Shown: positions 26,611 to 35,263 of the stretch, in pieces | Layout: each line of letters opens with the position of its first letter | Position numbering within the stretch: position 1 is the stretch's first letter | From: an uncultured Cellvibrionales bacterium | GTDB taxonomy: Bacteria > Pseudomonadota > Gammaproteobacteria > Pseudomonadales > Porticoccaceae | Reading direction: 5' to 3' | Assembly: GCA_913062605.1 (NCBI GenBank) | Contig: CAJXWQ010000020.1 | Span: forward strand, 1 to 35,263 | DNA: 35,263 nt | Program-made: the position numbers and the translations under genes | Notes under the pieces: generated by a model | The model's database searches: none | What the model was told of the DNA's origin: nothing | What the model saw: the letters and a program-made list of their open reading frames with translations, nothing else

Positions 26611-27128
26611 GAAAGAGGGTTCCTTCGGTGCTTTTTGAGCCAATATTTACTGGCTTCATATAGCTGCTGAATCAAAGGTTCAGGGATATCTGGATTTGCC
26701 TGATAGGGAAGGTTGCCTAACTGTTCCTGCATCTGTTTGTTAAACATGGGATCAGAACAGTATTCGTTAAGCTGAGATAGCAGTTTGGGTGTCAGTTCTG
26801 ATTCAAGCGAGCGATCTGGATAGGCCGTTTTTGCCGTGCGGCGTAACAGCGTTAGAATTTCCCGGCACAGGGTAAGGCGATCATGGGATAACGATGAATA
26901 AAGTTCATCGAGTTTACAGAGAGCTTCACTGCGATAGCAATTGTAGGCCCTCCGTCTTAACCACCACCGCAGGATGTAATAGATTGCCGTCACTACCAAT
27001 ATGGCTAACAACCACCAACCCGGGGCAGGGGGCCACCAGGAGATAGGGTCCGGCAGGTGGATATCACGCAATTGTGCCAAAGGATCTTGGATATTAGGGG
27101 CTTGGGTATTAGGGAATTGGCTATTCAT
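26604..27128 (-). CDS. DUF4381 membrane protein of the Bat operon
   Basis: This 174-aa protein has the family opening LRDIHLPDPISWWPPAPGWW, one transmembrane helix (about 37-57) followed by a basic WWLRRR stop-transfer, and a cytoplasmic helical domain. Members sit between DUF58 and VWA genes in MoxR operons; the biochemical function is unknown. Its start overlaps the DUF58 stop by one base (TAATG). The N-terminal codons contain a short 15-nt tandem duplication (27086-27115) giving a PN-x-Q repeat. Confidence 0.82.
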   Translation of the reverse strand: MNSQFPNTQAPNIQDPLAQLRDIHLPDPISWWPPAPGWWLLAILVVTAIYYILRWWLRRRAYNCYRSEALCKLDELYSSLSHDRLTLCREILTLLRRTAKTAYPDRSLESELTPKLLSQLNEYCSDPMFNKQMQEQLGNLPYQANPDIPEPLIQQLYEASKYWLKKHRRNPLSC

Positions 27129-28060
27129 TAGCGTCGCCTCGGTTTTTTTCTGCCGTAGGCTTGCTGTAAGACAGGAAGAACGGGCACCGAAGTTTCGAAT
27201 GACAGGTTGCCCATTCGCAACTGACTACACAGGTGTTTTAGGTGCGCCAGACGGTCTTTGAACTGCTTTTCAAATTGTCGACGTAGTTCTGACCCTCGGG
27301 TATTTAGGTTAAATTGTTGACGACCATTGCTCACCTGATAGTTAGCAGGGGGAGGGAGTTGAGCTTCTAGCGCATCGTGTACGTGACAGAAATTAAGATC
27401 ACAGTGTCGAGCCAGTTCAAACAAGTGTTGTTCACAGTTTTTATCGAGGTCATGAAAATCGCTGATGAGGAATAGTGTGGAACCTGGCATCGCTACCCGT
27501 CGAGTATCTTCCAGCATTTCTGCAAGGCTATACCGGTTAGTGTTCGCATGGATGAGCTGTTCACTGAAGTCTCGTAACTTATGAATCAACTGAAGTACGG
27601 TGTGGTGGCTACGGCGTGCCCGGATGTCGCATTGCTGGTCTGCACCAAAAACCAATCCGCCGACTCGGTCATTGGCATTGAGCCCGGCCCAGGCCAGAGC
27701 TGCAGCTACCTGGCAAGCCGTGACAGACTTTAGCTCCTTTGAGCCAAAAAACATGGTGTGTCTCAGGTCAACGACAATCAGAACGGGTCGTTCTCGTTCT
27801 TCACGAAACAGTTTGGTGTGAGGTGTCATCGTGCGGGCAGTGACCCGCCAGTCAATGGTGCGAATATCGTCGCCCGGTTGGTATTGGCGCACTTCTTCAA
27901 AGTCCATACCCCGCCCACGGAAACGTGATTGATGGCCGCCCAATACCAGATTCTTCGCCATAAGCCTGGGGAAGAACTTTAGGTCTCGAGCGCCAAACCG
28001 GAGTTTTACCAGCGTCGAAATATCGGCAATAGCCGGATTGTTGTGATCACTATGATTCAT
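27128..28060 (-). CDS. DUF58 protein (VWA-like fold)
   Basis: This 310-aa protein has the signature GxxxSRFRGRGMDFEEVRQYQPGDDIRTIDWRVTAR (about 41-76) of DUF58 proteins, followed by a VWA-like strand VLIVVDLRHTMFF (about 93-105) in which the MIDAS is degenerate. No transmembrane segment is apparent. DUF58 genes are almost always next to moxR and are presumed MoxR partners. The start is 3 nt from the moxR stop. Confidence 0.9.
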   Translation of the reverse strand: MNHSDHNNPAIADISTLVKLRFGARDLKFFPRLMAKNLVLGGHQSRFRGRGMDFEEVRQYQPGDDIRTIDWRVTARTMTPHTKLFREERERPVLIVVDLRHTMFFGSKELKSVTACQVAAALAWAGLNANDRVGGLVFGADQQCDIRARRSHHTVLQLIHKLRDFSEQLIHANTNRYSLAEMLEDTRRVAMPGSTLFLISDFHDLDKNCEQHLFELARHCDLNFCHVHDALEAQLPPPANYQVSNGRQQFNLNTRGSELRRQFEKQFKDRLAHLKHLCSQLRMGNLSFETSVPVLPVLQQAYGRKKPRRR

Positions 28061-28063
28061 CGA

Positions 28064-29023
28064 CTAGGCAGAAGGTACGCTGCTAATCAGGGTATCGATA
28101 ACCTGGTCAGGGGTGACACCATTGGCCTCAGCTTCAAAGCTGAGGATCAGGCGGTGCCGTAAGATATCATGTGCCACTGCGCGGACGTCATCGGGTGAAA
28201 CATAGTCTCGGCCGTTCAGCCAGGCATTGGCACGAGCACAGCGATCCAGAGAAATAGTTGCCCGAGGACTGGCGCCGTAATCGAGCCAATTCTCCAGCTG
28301 ATTACCATATTGAGCAGGGTTTCTCGTTGCAAGGATGAGTTGGACAATATATTCCTCAACGGGCTCAGCCATATGCACTGAAAGTACTTCCTTTCGTGCT
28401 TCCAATAGGGTTGCTTCAGCGATCTGCTCAATATCTTGTTGAGGGGTTTGCAAGGCCTCATTACGAGCCAGGCTCAAAATTTCACGTTCTGCCTCAGCTG
28501 CGGGGTAGTCTACATTTACATGCATCAGAAACCGATCCAATTGGGCTTCGGGTAATGGGTAGGTCCCCTCTTGCTCGATCGGGTTCTGGGTAGCCATGAC
28601 CAAAAAAAGTTGGGGTAGTGGATAAGTAGTACGCCCAACACTAATTTGACGTTCTGCCATTGCCTCAAGAAGTGCCGACTGAACTTTTGCCGGTGCTCGG
28701 TTAATTTCATCGGCCAACACCAGATTATGAAAAATCGGCCCTGGCTGAAATTTGAAACTGGCATCCTCCGGGCGGTAGATATCACTACCTGTAATGTCCG
28801 CGGGTAACAGGTCAGGCGTAAACTGAATACGATGGAAATCTCCGCTGATACCCTCTGATAGGGTTTTAATCGCTTTGGTCTTAGCTAAGCCGGGCGCACC
28901 CTCTACTAATAGGTGCCCATCTGCCAACAGTGCGATAATTAGCCGATCAATCAAGTGTGGCTGGCCGACAATTTGGCTGTTGAGAAAATCACGTAATACA
29001 TTAATTGTTTGCTGCTGACTCAT
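28064..29023 (-). CDS. MoxR-family AAA+ ATPase
   Basis: This is the first gene of the six-gene leftward operon, 319 aa. It shows Walker A GAPGLAKTK (42-50), Walker B LVLADE (101-106), sensor 1 in ATQNP (145-149) and the LDRF arginine (R165). MoxR ATPases act as chaperones in maturation of metalloenzymes or envelope complexes, usually with VWA partners such as those encoded downstream. A weak promoter can be proposed on the minus strand (TTGGGT 29095-29090, TACAAT 29072-29067, 17-nt spacer). Confidence 0.93.
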   Translation of the reverse strand: MSQQQTINVLRDFLNSQIVGQPHLIDRLIIALLADGHLLVEGAPGLAKTKAIKTLSEGISGDFHRIQFTPDLLPADITGSDIYRPEDASFKFQPGPIFHNLVLADEINRAPAKVQSALLEAMAERQISVGRTTYPLPQLFLVMATQNPIEQEGTYPLPEAQLDRFLMHVNVDYPAAEAEREILSLARNEALQTPQQDIEQIAEATLLEARKEVLSVHMAEPVEEYIVQLILATRNPAQYGNQLENWLDYGASPRATISLDRCARANAWLNGRDYVSPDDVRAVAHDILRHRLILSFEAEANGVTPDQVIDTLISSVPSA

Positions 29024-29066
29024 GTTTTGAAATACTTCTCTTGTGAGTGGTAATTTATGGCCTGGA

Positions 29067-29095
29067 ATTGTACTGTCTGATGAGCATTAACCCAA
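29067..29095 (-). promoter_or_regulatory. putative promoter of the moxR-bat operon
   Basis: On the minus strand TTGGGT and TACAAT are separated by 17 nt. The -35 is weak. The -10 lies about 44 nt before the moxR ATG. Confidence 0.4.
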
Positions 29096-29255
29096 GTGGG
29101 TAGTGGCTAGAAAGTAACCTAGACTATAGGTGACAGATGAAGTTCAGTTATGCATGGGTATAGCGCATAATCAGAGGAGCTGGAGAGAATATCTTTAAAG
29201 AAAGAGCTGGTAAACAAAGTCAGTGGTAATAAAAAACTAATAACAGTGAGACACT

Positions 29256-32200
29256 ATGGAAGCAGTTGTTGGAGACAAATTTTTCAAGCAACTTGAAAAA
29301 CAAATTAATGACCTGTATCCAGCGCCATTAGCCGCGCAGCTCCTTTCGTTTTCTCACAAAATTTTTGACCTCCCAGCCTTGGAAGAACTTAAGGGTGACC
29401 CCATTGGTATCGCGCTGGAGTTCATTCAAAATTTTCTAGAATTTACCAAGAAAGTTGATTTGCGCAATCCCAAGGTGAAGGTGTTCAATCCGGAACAGCG
29501 GGATGGCAGGGCTAGTTCCACAACGTCTATTTTTATTATCCAGCGCGATATGCCTTTTTTAGTAGATTCTGTTCGTATTGAGCTGAATCGGTGTGGTCTT
29601 AATATTCAAACCATCAAGAGCACAATTCTCAATGTGATCCGCGATGGAGAGGGCATCTTAGTCAGTGCTTTTGCCGATGAGGATGACCCCGATAGTTGCA
29701 AAGAGGCCTTGATCTCTATTGGTGTGGATTTTCACCAATCACAAGAAAAACACCTGGCACTGGAACAGGATATTGTTGATGTACTCCGTGATGTGGAGGT
29801 AGTAACCGATGATTTCTTACCCATGGTTCATCGGTTAAATGAGGCTATAGACGAGGTTAAGGAGAATAACGGTAACCTGCCTCAAGATGAGGCAAGTGAG
29901 CAGGCGGCTTTCCTTGAGTGGATGCGTGATGATGCCTATATCCTTCTCGGGTGTTCTGAATACAAACTCATAGAGGGACAGACCACGCCAAAACTTGAGC
30001 ACCTCTCTGAGCGGCAGCTCGGTATTTTCGCTCGACATCCTATTGAGGTTTCTGAAGCCGCATTGGATGACCTGAGCCCGGGGCGGCGAGTGTTTTACGA
30101 GGACAGTACGCCCATGGCATTTACCAAGTCCTCACTTCGCGCCAGGGTACACCGCCAAGCTTACTCAGATTACATCGTCATTAAACGGTACAACAAAAAA
30201 GGAGCGGTAGTTGGTGAATACCTATTCATGGGTTTGTATACCTCCAGGGTATATACCATGAGTCCCTTTCAGATGCCCCTTATCCGCCGGCGAGTGCTTC
30301 AAGTACTCGACAGGGTAGGCTTTCCCGAAGCCAGCCATGACTACAAGTCAATGTGCCAGCTTATTGAAGTGCATCCCAGAGATGAGTTGTTTAATTGTTC
30401 AGCGGATGAGCTTTATAAAATCCTGATGGGTATTTGGCATATTAATGAGCGAAGAATGGTTAAGTTCTTTATGAGGGCAGACCCCTTTGAGCAGTTCGTT
30501 AACTGTCTGGTTTACATGCCTCGGGATACCTATCGGACATCGATTCGTGAGCAAATAGAAGAACTGCTTAAACAGGAACTGGACGCCAGCGAATGTGAAT
30601 TTAACACCTATTTTTCGGAGTCAGTGTTAGCTCGCACTCAGTACGTGGTGAGGATTAACTCTTCCCGTTTTCGGCAAGTGGATCATCGAGAGCTTGAAAA
30701 TAAGATTATTCAGCTCACTCGTGACTGGTGTGATGATCTGATGGAAGAGGCGATACGACAGTGGGGTGATGAGACGGGACGCCATATGTCCAGCTTGTAT
30801 CAAAATGCTTTTCCTGCAAGTTATAAAGATCACTTTGATCACTGTGCCGCTATTCAAGATATCGAGCTGTTTCATCTGCTGACCAGTGAAGATGAAATTG
30901 CCATGAGTTTTGATCAAGCAGTGGATGCTGAACGCAATGTGATGCGTTTTAAAGTATTTCACCACACTGAACCTCTGGAACTTTCCAGTATGGTTCCGAT
31001 GCTCGAAAATCTTGGATTTAGAGTGATGGGTGAGCATCCCTACCAAATCACACCAAAGAAGGGTGGTGATGTCTGGGTGCATGATTTCACGCTGTTATTT
31101 GGTCTGGATGTTGAGGTCGATGTCTCTGCTGTCCGCAATACCTTTCAAGAAGCTTTTAAGGCAGTTTGGTATGGCAACACAGAGAATGACAGCTTTAATC
31201 ATCTTGTCGTTGGTGCACGATTAGATTGGCGTACAGTGGCTTTGCTACGGCTATATGCTCGTTATATGAAGCAGCTTGGGAGTAACTATAGTCAGAACTT
31301 TATTGCAGATACGCTGGCATCGAACTTGGATATTACTCGCAATTTGGTGGCGTTATTCCGCTGTTTGTTTGACCCCAAAATTGTGAATCCGAGCAGTGAG
31401 GAATATGGTCGTGCTGATAGGCTCAATGAGAAAGTTATTGAAGCACTGGATTTGGTAAGCAACCTGAATGAAGACAAGGTACTGAGGAGTTATTTACAGC
31501 TAATTAATGCCACCAAACGAACTAATTTCTTTCAGCCAGATGGCGATGATAAATATAAATCCTATATGTCGGTGAAACTATCGCCGATAGAACTCAGCGA
31601 TGCACCGGAGCCACGACCACTGTACGAAATATTTGTTTATTCTCCCCGAGTGGAAGGTGTCCACTTGAGGTCGGGAAAGGTTGCCCGGGGTGGTCTGCGT
31701 TGGTCCGATCGTCTAGAGGACTACCGTACTGAAATTCTCGGTCTGGTTAAGGCTCAGCAGGTAAAAAATGCGGTGATTGTGCCCACGGGTGCCAAGGGTG
31801 GGTTTGTTTCAAAACAAATTGACCGTAAAGCGACTCGTGAGGAATTTTTACAGGAAGGTCTTGCCTGCTATCGGTTATTTATACAGGGGTTGCTGGATGT
31901 TACCGACAATATTGTAGAGGGCGCTATCATTCCGCCTGACTGTGTCGTTCGCCGTGATTATGATGACCCCTATTTGGTTGTGGCTGCAGATAAGGGTACC
32001 GCTACCTTTTCTGATTTTGCCAACCAAATATCTACTGCCTATGGCTTCTGGTTGGGCGATGCATTTGCTTCTGGTGGCAGTCAAGGTTACGACCACAAGA
32101 AAATGGGGATCACGGCTCGTGGTGCCTGGGTTTCAGTGCAGCGACATTTCTGTGAGCTGGGACTCAATACTCAAACAGATGATTTTAGCGTCATTGGTAT

Positions 32201-34121
32201 TGGCGACATGTTTGGTGATGTCTTCGGTAATGGCATGTTGATGTCGGAGCACACCATGTTGGTTGCCGCATTTAATCACCAACATATTTTTATTGACCCC
32301 AATCCTGATGTGTCCACAAGTTTTATCGAGCGTAGACGGGTATTCGAATTACCGCGTTCTACTTGGGAAGATTATGACGCTTCATTGATATCCAGAGGCG
32401 GGGGTGTATTTTCTCGTGATGCCAAGTCCATTCCGTTGTCTGTCGAAATTAGAGACCGTTTTGGCATTACAGATGAGCAGCTACGGCCAAATGAGTTGAT
32501 CCATGTACTTCTTAAGGAAAATGTAGATCTGATCTGGAACGGAGGCATTGGCACCTACGTAAAAGCGTCTGATGAGAGCCACCAGGATGCGGGGGATCGA
32601 GCCAATGATTCCGTGCGGGTTAACGGTAAGGAATTGTGTTGTCGGGTCTTTGGAGAGGGCGGTAATTTGGGCATGACGCAGCGAGGGCGTATTGAGTTTG
32701 CCCTCAATGGGGGTGCTTGTAATACAGACTTTATTGATAACTCTGCGGGGGTGGACTGCTCTGACCATGAGGTCAACATTAAGATTCTGTTGAATGAGCT
32801 GGTCCAGAATGAAACCTTGACCATCGAGAAGAGGAATCAGCTGCTTGTGACCATGACTGATAATGTCACTGAGTTGGTGCTGGGTAATAATTATCGGCAA
32901 ACCCAGGCTATCAGTCTCGCGTATTACCGGTGTCAGAGTGATTTTTCAGAGTTTTGGCGCTTCATTTCTCAGCGGGAGTCTGCGGGTGAGCTGAACCGTG
33001 AACTGGAAAATCTACCCGATGATGAAACATTGATGGAACGGGAGAAAAATTCCACAGGTTTGACACACCCCGAGCTATCCGTGCTGGTATCTTATGGCAA
33101 GATATTATTGAAAGAAACCGTGTTGAAATCCAACTTACCGGAAGACAGCTATATTGCAAAGTCGATTGCTGGTGCATTCCCAAAACAACTTGTCGATGAA
33201 TATCCGCAGGAGGTACACAACCATAGTCTGAGACGGGAAATCATCACTAATCAGATTGTGAATGAAGTGGTCAACGTGATGGGCTTGACGTTCTGTCAAC
33301 GACAGGTTGCATCCACAGGTGCCGAGATTGATGAGGTGATTCGTTCTTATGTGGTTGTCCGTGGTGTGCTTGGGCTTGACCGAGTCTGGAAGCAAGTGGA
33401 AGCCCTAGATCATCAAGTGCCCGCAGACGTACAGTTTGAGTTGTTTTATGCATTGATGCGGCTGGGTCGGCGTACCTCGCGCTGGATCCTGCGCAATCGC
33501 CGATCCTGTCTTAGTCCAGAGCGTGAAGTGCCGGCTTTTAGACCAAAGTTAGTGGAATTACAGTTGTTGCTACCTATACTGTTTTCTCAACAGCAATCAA
33601 GAGATTGGGTCGAGGAGGTAGAGCGGATAGTTGCGTTAAATGTGCCGCAGAATGTGGCGGTACTGGTGGCCAGTTCTAATTTCCTCTATTTTGGTTTTGG
33701 TATTGCAGATATTGCCGTGAACAGCGGCAAACCGGTGGGGCTGGTTCTTGAGTTGTATTATCGGATCAGTGTTGAACTCGACCTGGACTGGTTTGCTGAT
33801 GAAATCGTTAATCTTGACCCCACCACAAAGTGGGAGGATTTTGCCCGTGAGTCCTATGTGGATGATCTGGAAACTCAGCGTCGCAGTTTGGCCAATGCGC
33901 TGCTATCCAGTGTTGAATTTGTTAAAGACATCAATGGCGTTATCGATGTTTGGAAAGCGGCCCAGGGGCCATTAATTAAGCGTTGGCTTAAGATGACTGA
34001 GGAGCTCCACAATACCCCCAGCCGGGATTTCGCTATGTTCTCAGTTGCCCTCAGAGAGCTTCTTGATATCGTACAGGCCACGGAAAACCGTCCGGATACG
34101 CCACCGGTATGCTTGGTCTAG
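29256..34121 (+). CDS. gdhB: NAD-specific glutamate dehydrogenase, large (180-kDa class)
   Basis: This 1621-aa enzyme converts glutamate to 2-oxoglutarate and ammonia with NAD, the catabolic direction. The long N-terminal region (about 1-700) carries regulatory ACT-like folds (e.g. SIFIIQRDMPFLVDSVRIEL). The catalytic core follows with KVARGGLRWSDRLEDYRTEILGLVKAQQVKNAVIVPTGAKGGF, where Lys847 is in the PTGAKGG motif, then the NAD domain with GIGDMFGDVFGNGM. A helical C-terminal region completes it. The L-180 class is typical of Pseudomonas and relatives. GAG lies about 6 nt before the ATG. The gene is transcribed divergently from moxR; its promoter is not resolved. Confidence 0.95.
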   Translation: MEAVVGDKFFKQLEKQINDLYPAPLAAQLLSFSHKIFDLPALEELKGDPIGIALEFIQNFLEFTKKVDLRNPKVKVFNPEQRDGRASSTTSIFIIQRDMPFLVDSVRIELNRCGLNIQTIKSTILNVIRDGEGILVSAFADEDDPDSCKEALISIGVDFHQSQEKHLALEQDIVDVLRDVEVVTDDFLPMVHRLNEAIDEVKENNGNLPQDEASEQAAFLEWMRDDAYILLGCSEYKLIEGQTTPKLEHLSERQLGIFARHPIEVSEAALDDLSPGRRVFYEDSTPMAFTKSSLRARVHRQAYSDYIVIKRYNKKGAVVGEYLFMGLYTSRVYTMSPFQMPLIRRRVLQVLDRVGFPEASHDYKSMCQLIEVHPRDELFNCSADELYKILMGIWHINERRMVKFFMRADPFEQFVNCLVYMPRDTYRTSIREQIEELLKQELDASECEFNTYFSESVLARTQYVVRINSSRFRQVDHRELENKIIQLTRDWCDDLMEEAIRQWGDETGRHMSSLYQNAFPASYKDHFDHCAAIQDIELFHLLTSEDEIAMSFDQAVDAERNVMRFKVFHHTEPLELSSMVPMLENLGFRVMGEHPYQITPKKGGDVWVHDFTLLFGLDVEVDVSAVRNTFQEAFKAVWYGNTENDSFNHLVVGARLDWRTVALLRLYARYMKQLGSNYSQNFIADTLASNLDITRNLVALFRCLFDPKIVNPSSEEYGRADRLNEKVIEALDLVSNLNEDKVLRSYLQLINATKRTNFFQPDGDDKYKSYMSVKLSPIELSDAPEPRPLYEIFVYSPRVEGVHLRSGKVARGGLRWSDRLEDYRTEILGLVKAQQVKNAVIVPTGAKGGFVSKQIDRKATREEFLQEGLACYRLFIQGLLDVTDNIVEGAIIPPDCVVRRDYDDPYLVVAADKGTATFSDFANQISTAYGFWLGDAFASGGSQGYDHKKMGITARGAWVSVQRHFCELGLNTQTDDFSVIGIGDMFGDVFGNGMLMSEHTMLVAAFNHQHIFIDPNPDVSTSFIERRRVFELPRSTWEDYDASLISRGGGVFSRDAKSIPLSVEIRDRFGITDEQLRPNELIHVLLKENVDLIWNGGIGTYVKASDESHQDAGDRANDSVRVNGKELCCRVFGEGGNLGMTQRGRIEFALNGGACNTDFIDNSAGVDCSDHEVNIKILLNELVQNETLTIEKRNQLLVTMTDNVTELVLGNNYRQTQAISLAYYRCQSDFSEFWRFISQRESAGELNRELENLPDDETLMEREKNSTGLTHPELSVLVSYGKILLKETVLKSNLPEDSYIAKSIAGAFPKQLVDEYPQEVHNHSLRREIITNQIVNEVVNVMGLTFCQRQVASTGAEIDEVIRSYVVVRGVLGLDRVWKQVEALDHQVPADVQFELFYALMRLGRRTSRWILRNRRSCLSPEREVPAFRPKLVELQLLLPILFSQQQSRDWVEEVERIVALNVPQNVAVLVASSNFLYFGFGIADIAVNSGKPVGLVLELYYRISVELDLDWFADEIVNLDPTTKWEDFARESYVDDLETQRRSLANALLSSVEFVKDINGVIDVWKAAQGPLIKRWLKMTEELHNTPSRDFAMFSVALRELLDIVQATENRPDTPPVCLV

Positions 34122-34306
34122 CCATATTTTAATCACTGGCTATTCGCGTAGAGTACTCAGCGTATCTCGCATTCAAGCCGGGCATAGCACATGACTTGAA
34201 CGGTTCCTTACTATATCCTCACCCGCCTAAATGGCATGGGAGAAAGATAGCATCTTGTCATTGAGGGTGGTGTTAAGGGGTTTGCTTGATTTGGTGGCGT
34301 GAATCG

Positions 34307-34365
34307 AAAAAATCCGGCCTTGTAAAGCGGTCGGAGACGGGAGCCGTCTCTGCCGCTTTAAAGCC
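34307..34365 (-). terminator. large hairpin terminator downstream of rmf
   Basis: Read on the minus strand, GGCTTTAAAGCGG pairs with CCGCTTT and AAGGCC (two-base bulge), continued by a 9-bp inner stem with one wobble around a 3-nt loop. Six T (plus 34307-34312) follow 3 nt later. It lies 46 nt after the rmf stop. On the plus strand it lacks a T-run, so it does not clearly serve gdhB. Confidence 0.7.
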
Positions 34366-34410
34366 TGATTGGGGCTAAAATAAGGCTCAAAGCCCTATAT
34401 TGAAAACTGA

Positions 34411-34617
34411 TTATAGGCTCACAACCTTTTGTTGAGAGGTTTGTTCGCTATAGCCATTCCAGTTGTCTTCGCGGCCCTCTCGCCAACCGTTGCACCAGTC
34501 TTGTGCTACAGGGTTTTCTTCTGAGTGAGGGCAAGTTGATTTATTTCGGCCGTTGAAGCCAGCTTGGTAACCTTTGATAAAAGCACGGTGGGAAGAATCT
34601 CGTTTCTGTCTTCTCAT
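34411..34617 (-). CDS. rmf: ribosome modulation factor
   Basis: RMF dimerises 70S ribosomes into inactive 100S particles in stationary phase. ATG 34617, with AGGAG at about 10 nt, gives 68 aa beginning MRRQKRDSSHRAFIKGYQAGFNGRNKSTCPH and later DWCNGWREGREDNW. These match the E. coli RMF blocks MKRQKRD, RGYQAG-GR-KE-CP and WLGGWREA. An in-frame ATG at 34659 would add 14 residues and lacks a ribosome site. The C-terminus is about a dozen residues longer than in E. coli (55 aa). Confidence 0.92.
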   Translation of the reverse strand: MRRQKRDSSHRAFIKGYQAGFNGRNKSTCPHSEENPVAQDWCNGWREGREDNWNGYSEQTSQQKVVSL

Positions 34618-34974
34618 AGAAAGTAAGCTCCTGATGGACTGACCACTGTATTTAGTCAAAAAGCAGTGAAAAAAGTGCAGTGGTTAAAGGTAATATTATT
34701 TTTGCTTAGCCGACCTAGTTCACCAAAAGCAGGAGACACTGTCGAAGATTTAATTTGTCTATAAAGGGCTGGCTTTAATACTCTTTAGTAATTAAAAAAG
34801 TAAATCTTTGGTACTGACGTTGAATTTGTCAGATATAAATTCATAGTTGATTGTTAGGTTGGTTTTGTAGACAGCGATTATCCGTGCGATGCTTTGATGC
34901 ACTCACGTACATTCACAAAAATATTTTTAGATGTGTCCTTACTGAATACCAAGGGCAATCGGGACATTACCCTT
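34618..34974. promoter_or_regulatory. AT-rich divergent region between rmf and rlmL
   Basis: 357 nt without a recognisable gene. It must hold the rmf promoter (leftward) and the rlmL promoter (rightward), but no pair of boxes at proper spacing was convincing. Two CACTGC copies lie near 34665 and 34678 on the minus strand. Confidence 0.35.
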
Positions 34975-35263
34975 ATGACGAAGTGGTTTGCCAGTTGCCC
35001 GAAGGGGCTGGAAGAGTTGTTAGCCAGTGAACTTGAATCCCTTGGCGCTGATCAGGTAAGACTCACTGTGGCAGGTGTTTACGCGGAGGGCCCCTTGGAG
35101 TTTGCCTATCGTGCCTGCCTTTGGTCTCGTTTGGCCAACCGAATTCTGATGCCTCTGGAGAAGTTTGAGGTTGGCAGTGCCGATGATCTCTATGATGGTG
35201 TGAAATCCATCCCCTGGCACCAGTATCTGACACCCCGGCAGAGTATTGCCGTGGATTTTGTCG
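34975..35263 (+). CDS. rlmL: 23S rRNA (guanine2445-N2)-methyltransferase, 5' part
   Basis: The frame is open from ATG 34975 to the window edge, so the gene is incomplete here only because the window ends. The 96 visible residues (MTKWFASCPKGLEELLASELESLGA, then AYRACLWSRLANRILMPLEKFEV and the DLYDGV-SIPW block) match the THUMP-containing N-terminus of RlmL/RlmKL, which methylates G2445 of 23S rRNA. The catalytic domain is outside the window, so fusion to RlmK cannot be seen. Confidence 0.88.
   Translation, partial: MTKWFASCPKGLEELLASELESLGADQVRLTVAGVYAEGPLEFAYRACLWSRLANRILMPLEKFEVGSADDLYDGVKSIPWHQYLTPRQSIAVDFV

Overview
The window is a stretch of gammaproteobacterial chromosome. The evidence is the gene order thrS-infC-rpmI-rplT-pheS-pheT-ihfA-merR-tRNA-Pro, together with RMF, QueD, GlpG, a YeaC-type protein and the 180-kDa-class NAD-glutamate dehydrogenase. 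The mix fits a free-living, probably aquatic Pseudomonadales/Cellvibrionales-like organism; that placement is inference, and no species is recognised. No CRISPR array, insertion sequence, integrase or prophage gene is visible.

Layout. (1) 1-7895: a leftward tRNA-Val(GAC), then the rightward translation operon thrS, infC (AUU start codon), rpmI and rplT up to a strong terminator, then pheS, pheT, ihfA and a MerR-type regulator, then tRNA-Pro(GGG) with its own promoter. (2) 7960-10653: a leftward, tightly coupled three-gene accessory operon encoding an AMP-forming acyl/aminoacyl ligase, a free-standing carrier protein and an alpha/beta hydrolase. It looks AT-richer than its neighbours and carries a nine-base homopolymer inside the ligase gene. 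It is the best candidate here for an undescribed system. (3) 10953-13307: galU and a phosphomannomutase, for sugar-nucleotide supply. (4) 13594-15803: an SDR-type epimerase (rightward), thpR and queD (leftward), then a tRNA-Val(UAC)-tRNA-Asp(GUC) operon with a near-consensus promoter. (5) 16064-21698: nadK and the rhomboid protease glpG, then a yeaC-like gene, a DUF2797 gene and pepN, which overlap or nearly abut. pepN contains a perfect 19-bp inverted repeat in its coding sequence and is followed by a structured 3' region. (6) 21937-29023: a leftward, closely spaced six-gene MoxR-Bat operon (moxR, DUF58, DUF4381, batA-like, a batB/batC fusion, batD-like). (7) 29256-34121: the large NAD-dependent glutamate dehydrogenase. 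(8) 34307-35263: leftward rmf (ribosome hibernation) with its terminator, then the 5' part of rlmL running off the window.

How the genes work together. The left third supplies translation (two aminoacyl-tRNA synthetases, IF-3, L35, L20, four tRNAs across the window) plus IHF-alpha. The MoxR-Bat operon encodes an AAA+ ATPase and VWA proteins that probably assemble or fold an envelope complex. The ligase-carrier-hydrolase operon has no phosphopantetheinyl transferase, ketosynthase or condensation domain in the window, so its substrate and product cannot be read from the sequence.
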